Below are positions 26,358 through 34,434 of a stretch of DNA of 64,000 nucleotides, one piece after another. The stretch spans positions 96,848 through 160,847 of the forward strand of contig NZ_BMFP01000005.1 of the NCBI RefSeq assembly GCF_014638845.1. Direction: 5' to 3'. The notes beneath the pieces were generated by a model. That model saw nothing but the letters and a program-made list of their open reading frames with translations, searched no databases and had not been told where the DNA came from. Position numbers and translations under genes: made by a program. Source of the DNA: Pontibacter amylolyticus. Its GTDB lineage: Bacteria; Bacteroidota; Bacteroidia; Cytophagales; Hymenobacteraceae. The first letter of the stretch is position 1. Every line of letters starts with the position of its first letter.

Positions 26358-26620
26358 TACAAGGTACCTTTGGTTGGAAGAATGGCACGAAAATATGGTT
26401 TAACCGATAGAAATAAAAATATTCAAGAACACAATATTCAGATTATAAATATGTTGCAGCCTATATTCAGAATCAAACTATAGCATCAAAGCGACTTAAC
26501 ACGCATTACCACGATTGCACATTTGCCCGTTCAACTCATCTTAACCGACTAAAAATCAGAAAATTGTAGCCATCTAAAACTGGAGAATGCGGCGGCCCTT
26601 CTGAATAAAAAAATCTTTTA
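26358..26620. other. Divergent intergenic region between the M23 peptidase and fabG genes
   Basis: About 260 bp, AT-rich. It contains CCAAAGGTACCTTGTAA just upstream of the M23 gene on its strand. This includes TACCTTG, one base short of a -7 box. No other feature was seen. Confidence 0.4.
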
Positions 26621-26628
26621 TAACTTTG
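26621..26628 (+). promoter_or_regulatory. -7 box 6 nt before the fabG start (leaderless promoter)
   Basis: TAACTTTG is an exact TAnnTTTG and ends 6 nt before the ATG at 26635, implying an mRNA with essentially no 5' leader. Confidence 0.65.
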
Positions 26629-26634
26629 ACCCTT

Positions 26635-27381
26635 ATGAAAGCACTAGAAGGAAAAGTAGCCCTCGTAACCGGGGCATCAAAAGGTATAGGTCGCGCCATA
26701 GCCGAGAAGCTGGTAGAGATGGGCGCCCAGGTAGCATTCACCTACCTCTCAAGCGTTGAAAAAGGCCAGGCCCTGGAACAGGAACTGACTGCTAACGGCG
26801 GCAAAGCCAAGGGTTTCCGCTCCGACGCCTCTGACATGGCGCAGGCTGAGAAGCTGATCGAGGATGTGGTAGCCGAATTTGGCAAGATCGACATCCTGGT
26901 GAACAACGCCGGCATCACGCGCGATGGTCTTCTGATGCGCATGACCGAAGAGCAGTGGGATGCGGTGATCAATACCAACCTGAAATCTGTGTTTGCTTTA
27001 ACGAAAGGTGCCACCAAGCACATGATGCGCGCCAAGAGCGGTTCCATCATCAACATCACCTCGGTAGTAGGTATAAAAGGCAACGCCGGCCAGGCCAACT
27101 ACTCGGCTTCCAAGGCAGGTATCATCGGCTTCACGAAGTCTGTAGCGCTGGAGTTGGGCTCACGCAACATCCGCTGCAACGCAGTGGCCCCGGGCTTCAT
27201 CGAAACCGAAATGACAGGCGAGCTCGATCAGAAAGTGGTAGACGAGTGGCGCAAGGCTATACCTTTAAAACGCGGTGGCACGCCGGAGGATGTGGCCAAC
27301 GCCGTGGCCTTCCTGGCTTCCGACCAGTCGTCTTACATCTCCGGCCAGGTGCTGCAGGTAGACGGCGGCATGCTGACCTAA
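26635..27381 (+). CDS. fabG: 3-oxoacyl-[ACP] reductase
   Basis: 248 residues from the ATG at 26635. A TTG nine bases upstream overlaps the -7 box and is rejected. A classical short-chain dehydrogenase: cofactor loop TGASKGIG (12-19), NAG (91-93), catalytic Ser143, Tyr156 and Lys160 in the pattern SVVGIKGNAGQANYSASK, and the FabG C-terminus DQSSYISGQVLQVDGG. It reduces beta-ketoacyl-ACP with NADPH in fatty-acid elongation. No other fab genes are adjacent. Three TATACCT/AGGTATA words are written into the gene (26682, 27068, 27258), all using ATA for Ile, e.g. GGT-ATA and GCT-ATA-CCT. Confidence 0.94.
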   Translation: MKALEGKVALVTGASKGIGRAIAEKLVEMGAQVAFTYLSSVEKGQALEQELTANGGKAKGFRSDASDMAQAEKLIEDVVAEFGKIDILVNNAGITRDGLLMRMTEEQWDAVINTNLKSVFALTKGATKHMMRAKSGSIINITSVVGIKGNAGQANYSASKAGIIGFTKSVALELGSRNIRCNAVAPGFIETEMTGELDQKVVDEWRKAIPLKRGGTPEDVANAVAFLASDQSSYISGQVLQVDGGMLT

Positions 27382-27579
27382 GTTTAAGAGTTGAGGGGTT
27401 TAAGAGTTTGTGAGTTAAGAATTCACTTCCCTCGGACTTTCAATGTATAATATCAGACCAATGCTAAAGCGTTTACGTTAGTAGCATTGGTCTTTTTCTT
27501 TTATCTTTAATCCTGAGATTATTTGATTCTTTAGAAGAAGAACTTCTTAAACTCCCAAACTCTTTAACTCTTAAACTTC
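27382..27579. repeat. Inverted TTTAAGAGTT repeats around the fabG terminator
   Basis: To the right of fabG, GTTTAAGAGTT and GTTTAAGAGTTTG (27383-27410) run on the plus strand. At 27541-27579 the inverse AACTCTTAAAC-type repeats run up to the start of the VWA gene. The pair encloses the terminator at 27456-27492. The layout resembles 18725-19057 with a different repeat word. Confidence 0.65.
27456..27492 (+). terminator. Terminator of fabG
   Basis: 11-bp stem GACCAATGCTA / TAGCATTGGTC followed by TTTTTCTTTT. Confidence 0.85.
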
Positions 27580-27580
27580 T

Positions 27581-29662
27581 TTGGATTCCTTCCGCCTCAT
27601 AACGACTTATTCGCCCTGGCTGATCCTGGCCTGTCTGGCTGTTGGGGCGCTCTACGCCTGGCTGCTGTATAGCAAGCGTACGCCCTGGTCTGCAGGTATA
27701 AACTATACCCTGGCGGCAGTGCGCTTTGTGGTGGTGAGTTTTGTGTGTTTCCTGCTGCTCGGTCCGATGGTGCGCTATGTCACCAACAGCACGCAGTCGC
27801 CTACCATTGTGTTTGCAGTAGACAATTCGCAGTCCGTGGCGCTGTTTTCAGACTCGGTGCAGCTCCGTCAGGCGCAGCAGGGACTGCAGGAATTGCGCAA
27901 CAAATTGAAGGCGCAAGGTATACAGACAGAAGTACGCGTATTGAGCGAAGCAGAAGCACCGCAGGACTTGAGTGATTTGCAATATGAGGCCGAGACGACC
28001 AATCTGAGCGAGTTGCTCCACAAGGTGCAGCTTGATTTTGAGCAGCAAAACCTAGCTGGTGTCGTCCTGCTTTCGGATGGCATCGTGAACCAGGGCACCT
28101 CCCCCACTTACGCTAATTTTAACTACACCATATACCCCATTGCCGTGGGCGACACCGTGCCGAAGAAGGACATCGTGATGGCTTCGCTGCGCTACAACAA
28201 GGTAAACTACAGTGGTAACCGTTTCCCACTGGAGGCCGAGATACAGCAGCAGGGCTTCGATGGCACGTCCGTTACGGTGCAGCTGAAAGAGAACAAGAAG
28301 GTGATCGAGCGCAAAACCGTTGCCCTCAAAGCCGGACAGCCGCTGCAGCATGTGCCTTTTCAGGTGATGGCCAGCGGCCTGGGCAAGCGTCACTACGAGG
28401 TGGAAGTGCTGCCAGAGCAGGGCGAGTTTACGGATCTCAACAACTCCCGGAGTGCGTACATCGATGTGGTGAAAGGCAAGATAAAAGTACTCGTCGCTGC
28501 CGCGTCTCCCCATCCCGATATCAAGGCGCTGCGTGCCGCCATTGAGTCGAACGAGAACTATGAAACTGAGCTGTTTATACCTGGGCTGACCACGCTCAAG
28601 CAGCAGGACTACGATGTGGCCGTGCTCCACCAGCTGCCGGGCCGTACAGCCGGTGGTGAGGCGGCGCTCAATCTCGTGCGCCAGAAGAATTTGCCTGCCC
28701 TGTACATTATCGGGCCGCAGAGCGACATCGGTAATTTCAACCGCCTCAACGTGGGCATCCGCATCAACACACCGGGGCAGTCCGATGAAGTGACCAGCGT
28801 GTTCAACCCCAATTTCAGCACATTTAAGGTAGCCGAGGAAGCCACCGAGCGTCTGCAGCAGTATCCGCCAGCCACGGTGCCTTACGGCGACTACCAACTC
28901 ACACCCAACACCGAAACGGTGCTGTACCAGCAAGTGGGGCGCGTGCGCACTACCAAGCCACTGCTCACCGTGCAGACCGTGGGCGACAAACGCAACGCGG
29001 CGCTACTGGCTTCCGGCACCTGGCAATGGCGACTGACTGAGACGGCTACCCACGAGAACGCCGCCGTGTACGACAAGCTGATCACCAACCTGGTGCAACT
29101 GCTCACAGCGCCCCGCAACAAAAAGCGCCTGAACGTATACCCGCAACTGAACGAATACAGCAGCTCCGACGAAATCCGGTTTGCAGCGGAAGCCTACAAC
29201 GAAGCCCTGGAGCCAATTTACGGACAGAACATCACCCTCAAAATACGGGACACGGAAGGAGCCGAAAAGTCTTTTGAGTTCGCCAACGGCGAGAATCAGT
29301 CGGGCGTGAACATCGGCACCCTGCCGGGCGGTCGCTATACCTACACGGCCTCGGCCCGCATCAACGGCTCGCTGCAGCAGGACAAAGGCGAGTTTGTGGT
29401 AGAAGAGCGGCAACTGGAAGCCTTGCATGCGGTGGCCGATCACAACCTGCTGTACCAACTCGGTGCCAATACCGGCTCGAAGCTTTATTATCCCGCCCAG
29501 CTGCAGCAGCTGGAGCAGGACATCCTAAAAGCCGAGCACAAGGATTTGATCTACAGTTCTGAGTCGCTCAACGACCTGGTGGACCTGAAGTGGCTGTTCT
29601 TTGTGATCCTGGCGCTGGTATACGGCGAGTGGTTTGTGCGGAAGTACAATGGAAGTTACTAG
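27581..29662 (+). CDS. Membrane-anchored VWA-domain protein
   Basis: 693 residues. Two N-terminal transmembrane helices (about 10-30 and 42-64) are followed by a von Willebrand factor A domain. Its metal-site motif is DNSQS (FAVDNSQSVALFSDS), with a later LSDGI. Large Ig-like and unknown extracellular segments follow, and the last 25 residues form a further helix (LFFVILALVYGEW). It resembles BatA/BatB-type or GATase-1-like VWA proteins of Bacteroidota. The role is unknown, probably envelope-related. The only available start is TTG at 27581, six bases after an in-frame TAA and seven nt after AACTCTTAAAC repeats, so the first residues are uncertain. Confidence 0.82.
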   Translation: MDSFRLITTYSPWLILACLAVGALYAWLLYSKRTPWSAGINYTLAAVRFVVVSFVCFLLLGPMVRYVTNSTQSPTIVFAVDNSQSVALFSDSVQLRQAQQGLQELRNKLKAQGIQTEVRVLSEAEAPQDLSDLQYEAETTNLSELLHKVQLDFEQQNLAGVVLLSDGIVNQGTSPTYANFNYTIYPIAVGDTVPKKDIVMASLRYNKVNYSGNRFPLEAEIQQQGFDGTSVTVQLKENKKVIERKTVALKAGQPLQHVPFQVMASGLGKRHYEVEVLPEQGEFTDLNNSRSAYIDVVKGKIKVLVAAASPHPDIKALRAAIESNENYETELFIPGLTTLKQQDYDVAVLHQLPGRTAGGEAALNLVRQKNLPALYIIGPQSDIGNFNRLNVGIRINTPGQSDEVTSVFNPNFSTFKVAEEATERLQQYPPATVPYGDYQLTPNTETVLYQQVGRVRTTKPLLTVQTVGDKRNAALLASGTWQWRLTETATHENAAVYDKLITNLVQLLTAPRNKKRLNVYPQLNEYSSSDEIRFAAEAYNEALEPIYGQNITLKIRDTEGAEKSFEFANGENQSGVNIGTLPGGRYTYTASARINGSLQQDKGEFVVEERQLEALHAVADHNLLYQLGANTGSKLYYPAQLQQLEQDILKAEHKDLIYSSESLNDLVDLKWLFFVILALVYGEWFVRKYNGSY

Positions 29663-29916
29663 ACCTGCGCTCAATTATAAGGAAATGACGTTTTGCAATC
29701 TTGAAGCGCCACTGCCATGCAAATTCTCCTTTCGCTAGTGATTTTACTGGTGCCAAAGGCAGTTGCCGCCGGTGCGGGCTTGCAGTTCGTACCTACATTT
29801 CGTAAAGATTAAAATGCTCTTGGGGCTGGGACCGTGCTGCCGACTACTGTTTAAATTGTTTGAACCGACCTTGCATCAATTCAGATTTTCAATCCTTAAT
29901 TTGAAATTAAAAGACT

Positions 29917-30528
29917 ATGAAAAGCCCCACTGCACCACAACCTGTCGTCCTGGAAACAGACCGCTTATACCTGAGCGAGTATACGCCTGAGATAAGCAAT
30001 CACCTTTTCACCGCGTGCAGCGACGAGGAAATAAAGGCTTTCCTGGGGCTGAAAACGGAGGATGAACTGGCAGAGGAGAAAGATAAGTTCAGCAAGGGCC
30101 TCACCACTTACTTCCACTCTTTCAAAAACTTCAGGATACTGGAGAAAGCCACTGGCACCATGATGGGCCGTTGCGGTTTCCATACCTGGGTGGTGAGTCA
30201 CCGCCGGGCGGAGGTGGGCTATACCTTGCTAGAGGACAGCTACAAGCAAAAGGGCTACATGAAAGAGGCATTGGGCCCCGTGCTGGCGTATGGCTTCGAG
30301 GAAATGGGCCTGCGCCGCATCGAAGCGCTGGCCGCCGACTACAACACGCCCTCCATCAAACTGCTGAAGCACTACGGCATGCAACTCGAAGGCGTGATCC
30401 GGGAGCATTACGTGGTGGAAGGCGTCAACGAAGATTCCGTGCTTTACTCCATCATCCGCCCCGAATACGACAAGCTTAAAGAATCATGGAAGCTGCAGTT
30501 CCGGATTCATCAGCCTGAGCAGGTATAG
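29917..30528 (+). CDS. GNAT acetyltransferase, RimJ/RimL type
   Basis: 203 residues. The pattern LETDRLYLSEY at the start, a middle GRCGFHTW strand and AEVGYTLLEDSYKQKGYMKEAL (the acetyl-CoA loop), followed by RIEALAADYNTPSIKLLKHYGMQLEG, is characteristic of the RimJ/RimL/RimI-like subgroup that acetylates N-terminal residues or small molecules. The acceptor here is not predictable. The last two codons and stop are CAG-GTA-TAG, i.e. an AGGTATA word (30521-30527) provides the stop codon. The gene stands alone, with 254 bp upstream that hold no other gene. Confidence 0.88.
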   Translation: MKSPTAPQPVVLETDRLYLSEYTPEISNHLFTACSDEEIKAFLGLKTEDELAEEKDKFSKGLTTYFHSFKNFRILEKATGTMMGRCGFHTWVVSHRRAEVGYTLLEDSYKQKGYMKEALGPVLAYGFEEMGLRRIEALAADYNTPSIKLLKHYGMQLEGVIREHYVVEGVNEDSVLYSIIRPEYDKLKESWKLQFRIHQPEQV

Positions 30529-30699
30529 CTTGTTATTGTTGATTGCTGATTGTCTGAACCTTCATATAGCCTCCCTACCCCCACGGATTGGCAGGATTCT
30601 CAATATAGATGATTGATTGTTGACAAAATCAATCCTAATTCAGATTAATGTTGACGGTGCACCATTAGATAGCATCAACTTCACTATAAGTCAAAATTC

Positions 30700-30732
30700 T
30701 AGAACTCCTCAACTCTTAAACTCTTAAACTTG
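30700..30732 (+). repeat. ACTCTTAA repeats abutting a TTG start codon
   Basis: CAACTCTTAAACTCTTAAAC is an 8-base-period repeat ending directly at the TTG start of the pseudouridine synthase gene (30730). The same word family occurs upstream of the VWA gene at 27541-27579. Confidence 0.65.
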
Positions 30733-31413
30733 AAATACCTTATCCTCAACAAGCCTTACGAAGTGCTCACCCAGTTTACAGACGAGGCAGGCCGGGCGAC
30801 ATTAAAGGATTTTGTGCCTGTGCCCAACATTTACCCGGTCGGTCGCCTGGACTATGACAGCGAGGGCTTGGTATTGCTGACAGACGACAAAGCCCTGCAG
30901 CACCGCCTCTCCGACCCGAAGTTTAAGATCGAGAAAACCTATTGGGTGCAGGTGGATGGTATACCTACTGAAGCAGCACTGGAGGAACTGCGCCGCGGCG
31001 TCGTGATCAAGGATGTAAAAACCGCTCCCGCCAAAGCCAGCCTGCTCGAAGAGGCCCCGCAGGTATGGGAGCGATCCAAACCGATCCGCTTCCGGAAAGA
31101 CATTCCGACCAGCTGGGTAGAGATCAAAATTTCGCAGGGCATGAACCGGCAGGTGCGCCGCATGACGGCCGCTGTGGGCTTCCCGACCCTGCGCCTCATC
31201 CGGCCCGCTATTGGCCCGCTGAGTCTGGGCGAGCTGCAACCCGGCGAGTACCGCGAACTGACAGCCGAAGAAGTGGATAAATTGAAAACCCTAACCGCTG
31301 GCAGCAGTTTCGGAACTGGCAGCAGACCAAAGAGACCAGGCAGCGCCCCCAAAAGTACCGGCGGCCGTCATTACGACAGCCGCAACAACTCTAGCAGGAA
31401 GAAAAGATTTTAG
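30730..31413 (+). CDS. rluE: rRNA pseudouridine synthase, RluE/RsuA family
   Basis: 227 residues. The N-terminus KYLILNKPYEVLTQFTD and the catalytic motif VGRLDYDSEGLVLLTDD (catalytic Asp in GRLD) place it in the RsuA/RluB/E/F family. Lack of an S4 domain fits RluE, which modifies U2457 of 23S rRNA in E. coli. The C-terminal 30 residues are a basic, Gly/Ser-rich tail (likely RNA-binding) that the short E. coli enzyme lacks. The start is TTG: there is an in-frame TAG at 30700 and no ATG, and the TTG start gives the family N-terminus exactly. Repeats abut the start codon. The specific target site is inferred. Confidence 0.9.
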   Translation: MKYLILNKPYEVLTQFTDEAGRATLKDFVPVPNIYPVGRLDYDSEGLVLLTDDKALQHRLSDPKFKIEKTYWVQVDGIPTEAALEELRRGVVIKDVKTAPAKASLLEEAPQVWERSKPIRFRKDIPTSWVEIKISQGMNRQVRRMTAAVGFPTLRLIRPAIGPLSLGELQPGEYRELTAEEVDKLKTLTAGSSFGTGSRPKRPGSAPKSTGGRHYDSRNNSSRKKRF

Positions 31414-31532
31414 AAAGATTATTTTCAACACCTTACAACCCTTTCCATCGTTTCGGGGTCCTGTACTTAAGGGGCTTGTAACTGTAAATTACAAAGGCCG
31501 CTCGTTTGATTTCACATCTAGAAACAGCTCTC

Positions 31533-32816
31533 ATGAGAAAAGGACCTCTACCCGTTTTACAGCAGGCCATCGCCCTGTTGCTTTTCCTGCCGGCCCTGCT
31601 GCTAAGCTCCTGCTCCGACGAATGTGAATCGACCACCACCTATACCGTGTTTGAACCGGTGTACATGCTGCGGGCAGAACTGCAGCAGGCGGTGAAGGTA
31701 GCGCCTGCACAAACCCTCAAAGAGCCAGGTAAGATCTACTCAAAGGGTCACTACCTCTTCATCAACGAAATAGATAAAGGGGTTCACATCGTCGACAATT
31801 CTAATCCCAGAGCGCCGCGTTTCCTGAGCTTTATCTCTATCCCAGGCAATCTGGACATGGCAGTGAAGGGCAATATTCTGTACGCCGACAATTACATCGA
31901 CCTGGTGGCCTTCGACATCAGCAATCCGCTGGATGTTAAGCTGGTCAGCCGGGTTGAGAATGTCTTCCCAACTTATTTCGGCATGCTCGTGAACGACACG
32001 GCTTCGGTATTTATTTCTGAGTTCGTAGAGACGCAGCTAACACATCCGGCCGGTACCGACTGCAACAGCGCTGGCCTGGGCTGGCGCAATGGCTGGATGA
32101 CGTTAGACGGACGTTCCTTCGCTTCGGCCTCCGTGGTGCAGCCCAGCAATTCGGCTGGCAAAGGCGGCTCCATGGCGAGGTTCACGATCGCCGGTGATCA
32201 CTTGTACACGGTCAGCAACTCAGACCTGCAGGTGCTCGATATCAGCAGCACGGCTAATCCGAAAAAGGGTGAGAAAATCAGGCTGGGCTGGGGCATCGAA
32301 ACCATCTTCCCTTACAAGGACAAGTTGTTCATCGGCTCCACCACAGGTATGCACATCTACGACAACAGCAACCCGACCCAGCCGGTACACTTGTCTACCT
32401 ACGCCCACGTCAACAGCTGCGACCCGGTGGTGGTGGAGGGCGACCTGGCCTGGGTGACGCTCCGCTCGGGTAATGCCTGCGCCGGTTTCACCAACCAGCT
32501 CGAAGTAATCAATATCAGCAACCCACGCAGTCCACAGCTTATCAAGACCTACCCCATGCAAAATCCGCACGGTCTGGGTATAGATCGCTCGACACTCTTC
32601 CTGTGTGAAGGCAAGTACGGCCTCAAGATTTTTGATGCGAAAGACCACCTGAAAGTGAGCGACAACCTTATCTCCCATTTCAAGGAGCATGATGCGTTTG
32701 ATATCATTCCGCTGGGTAGCAACCTGCTGCTGATAGGCCAGGACGGCCTCTACCAGTACGACTACAGCAACCTGAAAGACATAAAACTGCTCAGCAAGCT
32801 GCCTGTATCACGCTAA
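31533..32816 (+). CDS. LVIVD-repeat lipoprotein (predicted beta-propeller)
   Basis: 427 residues from the ATG at 31533; a TTG upstream would add nine residues before the signal. Lipoprotein signal with a long Leu-rich core and LLSSC lipobox (about Cys26). The mature protein consists of about 42-residue LVIVD repeats, seen as GVHIVDNSNPRAPRF, LVAFDISNPLDVKLV, LQVLDISSTANP, MHIYDNSNPTQPV and LEVINISNPRSPQLI, which fold as a beta-propeller. Function is probably binding or scaffolding at the cell surface. It is followed after 18 nt by an outer-membrane protein gene, so they likely form a two-gene operon. Confidence 0.87.
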   Translation: MRKGPLPVLQQAIALLLFLPALLLSSCSDECESTTTYTVFEPVYMLRAELQQAVKVAPAQTLKEPGKIYSKGHYLFINEIDKGVHIVDNSNPRAPRFLSFISIPGNLDMAVKGNILYADNYIDLVAFDISNPLDVKLVSRVENVFPTYFGMLVNDTASVFISEFVETQLTHPAGTDCNSAGLGWRNGWMTLDGRSFASASVVQPSNSAGKGGSMARFTIAGDHLYTVSNSDLQVLDISSTANPKKGEKIRLGWGIETIFPYKDKLFIGSTTGMHIYDNSNPTQPVHLSTYAHVNSCDPVVVEGDLAWVTLRSGNACAGFTNQLEVINISNPRSPQLIKTYPMQNPHGLGIDRSTLFLCEGKYGLKIFDAKDHLKVSDNLISHFKEHDAFDIIPLGSNLLLIGQDGLYQYDYSNLKDIKLLSKLPVSR

Positions 32817-32834
32817 TCTCCCTATCGCCACCCC

Positions 32835-33392
32835 ATGAAATTGCTATACCTGCTCACGCTGTTTCTTTTAACTTCCGGACTAACGATGGCGCAGTCCGAG
32901 GAGCCGCCTGTAAAACGCTACCTGGGCACTGTCGAGCTCGGCTACCTGTATGGCAACAACAAACAGGGTGATATAGACAATTTTGTAGCTGCGCCTTCTG
33001 TAAAGATCTTCAATGGCTTCCGCCTGCACAGACTGCTGGCCATCGGTGCCACGACTGGATTTGATTTTTATAACAATCTGCTGATCACCCCTTTTGCTCT
33101 GGGTATCCGTGGGGAGGTTTTCAACACACGTATCAGCCCGATCTACAGCGTCGATGCAGGGTATGGCTCCGCTTTCCTGAGCCACGAATCTGACAATGAA
33201 AAGAAGAAGGGTGGTTGGATGTTCAATCCGGCACTGGGCTTCCGGGTCAGGAGCGGCAACAGCACCGCCTATACCTTTGCGGCCGGCTACAAAACCCAAA
33301 AGGCAGAAACCGTCTACACCTGGGGGAGCAACATGACCGATCAAAAAATCAACTTCAAGCGCGTGTCGGTGCAGCTGGGCTTTATGTTTTAG
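32835..33392 (+). CDS. Outer-membrane beta-barrel protein, small
   Basis: 185 residues. Signal peptide (MKLLYLLTLFLLTSGLTMAQ), then alternating aromatic/polar strands and a C-terminal strand ending LQLGFMF, the terminal Phe typical of BAM substrates. No family is named. It probably pairs with the LVIVD lipoprotein encoded 18 nt upstream. Its 3' end overlaps by 11 bp the 3' end of the convergent ypdA gene, leaving no room for a terminator between them. Confidence 0.75.
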   Translation: MKLLYLLTLFLLTSGLTMAQSEEPPVKRYLGTVELGYLYGNNKQGDIDNFVAAPSVKIFNGFRLHRLLAIGATTGFDFYNNLLITPFALGIRGEVFNTRISPIYSVDAGYGSAFLSHESDNEKKKGGWMFNPALGFRVRSGNSTAYTFAAGYKTQKAETVYTWGSNMTDQKINFKRVSVQLGFMF

Positions 33393-34356
33393 CCTGCGCC
33401 CCTACTATATGCTTCACAATCTTCACGGCGTGCTCACGGGAGTTTTCAATAAACCACACATGCGTTTCCATACCGCCGCACACCACGCCGGCCAGGTATA
33501 GCCCGGGCAGGTTGGTCTCCATGGTTTCGGGGTTGTGGAAAGGGTGCCGGTACACGTCATCCGATAGCTTCACACCGACTTTCTTGAGGAAGGCGAAGTT
33601 GGGCTGGTAGCCGGTCATGGCCATCACGTAATCATTAGCAAGCGTTATTTTTCCCTCCGGCGTCTGGATATCCACTTCGTTTTCCCGCACTTCGGTAAGG
33701 CGGGAGTTAAAATAGGCCTTGATGCAGCCTTCGGCAATGCGGTTTTCCAGGTCAGGTTTGGTCCAGTACTTGATGCGGCCCAGCTCGCCGTCGCGCACCA
33801 CCATCGTCACCTCAGCGCCTTTGCGCCAGGTCTCCAGTGCCACGTCCGCCGAAGAGTTGTTGGCCCCGATGACCACCACCTTCTGCTTGTAGTAGAAATG
33901 CGGGTCGTAGTAATAATGCCGTACCTTTTCAAGCTCCTCGCCCGGTATGCCGAGCCTGTTCGGGATGTCGTAGAAACCGGTCGCGATGATCACGTGCTTT
34001 GCCCTGTAACTGGCCTTGTTGGTGTGGATCAGGTATAGCTCTCCCTCCGGCACAAGCGCTGTCACTTCCTCAAACAGTTTGATGTTCAGGGCACCTACAT
34101 CGGCTACCCGGCGGTAGTACTCCAGCGCCTCGTTGCGGTTGGGCTTGGCGTGAATAGAGGGAAACGGATAGCCTCCAATCTCCAGTCTGTCGGATGTGGA
34201 GAAAAAGGTCATGTGGAGGGGATAGTTGAAAAGCGAATTCACCAGCGTGCCTTTCTCCACGATCAGGTAGGTCAAGCCGGCTTTTTTAGCCTCCAGTCCG
34301 CAGGCGAGCCCGATGGGGCCACCGCCTACTATGAGTATGTCGAAAGTGTTATTCAA
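33382..34356 (-). CDS. ypdA: Bacillithiol-disulfide reductase-like flavoprotein YpdA
   Basis: 324 residues, the length of YpdA/Bdr. A pyridine-nucleotide disulfide oxidoreductase-fold FAD enzyme: FAD-binding GGGPIGLACG (11-20), central IIATGFYD, NADPH-binding VVVIGANNSSADVALE, and the C-terminal GLYLAGVVCGGMETHVWFIENSREHA typical of YpdA. It reduces oxidised bacillithiol (BSSB) with NADPH, so the organism probably makes bacillithiol. The synthesis genes (bshA/B/C) are not in the window. The 3' end overlaps that of the outer-membrane protein gene. Family assignment is firm; the bacillithiol role is from family knowledge. Confidence 0.9.
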   Translation of the reverse strand: MNNTFDILIVGGGPIGLACGLEAKKAGLTYLIVEKGTLVNSLFNYPLHMTFFSTSDRLEIGGYPFPSIHAKPNRNEALEYYRRVADVGALNIKLFEEVTALVPEGELYLIHTNKASYRAKHVIIATGFYDIPNRLGIPGEELEKVRHYYYDPHFYYKQKVVVIGANNSSADVALETWRKGAEVTMVVRDGELGRIKYWTKPDLENRIAEGCIKAYFNSRLTEVRENEVDIQTPEGKITLANDYVMAMTGYQPNFAFLKKVGVKLSDDVYRHPFHNPETMETNLPGLYLAGVVCGGMETHVWFIENSREHAVKIVKHIVGAQAKT

Positions 34357-34434
34357 TGTAAAGTGACTGGTTGTGATGAAAACAACTACTGTATGCAGAA
34401 GTTTATGAAAGTGTAGTACGTAAGATAAACGAAT

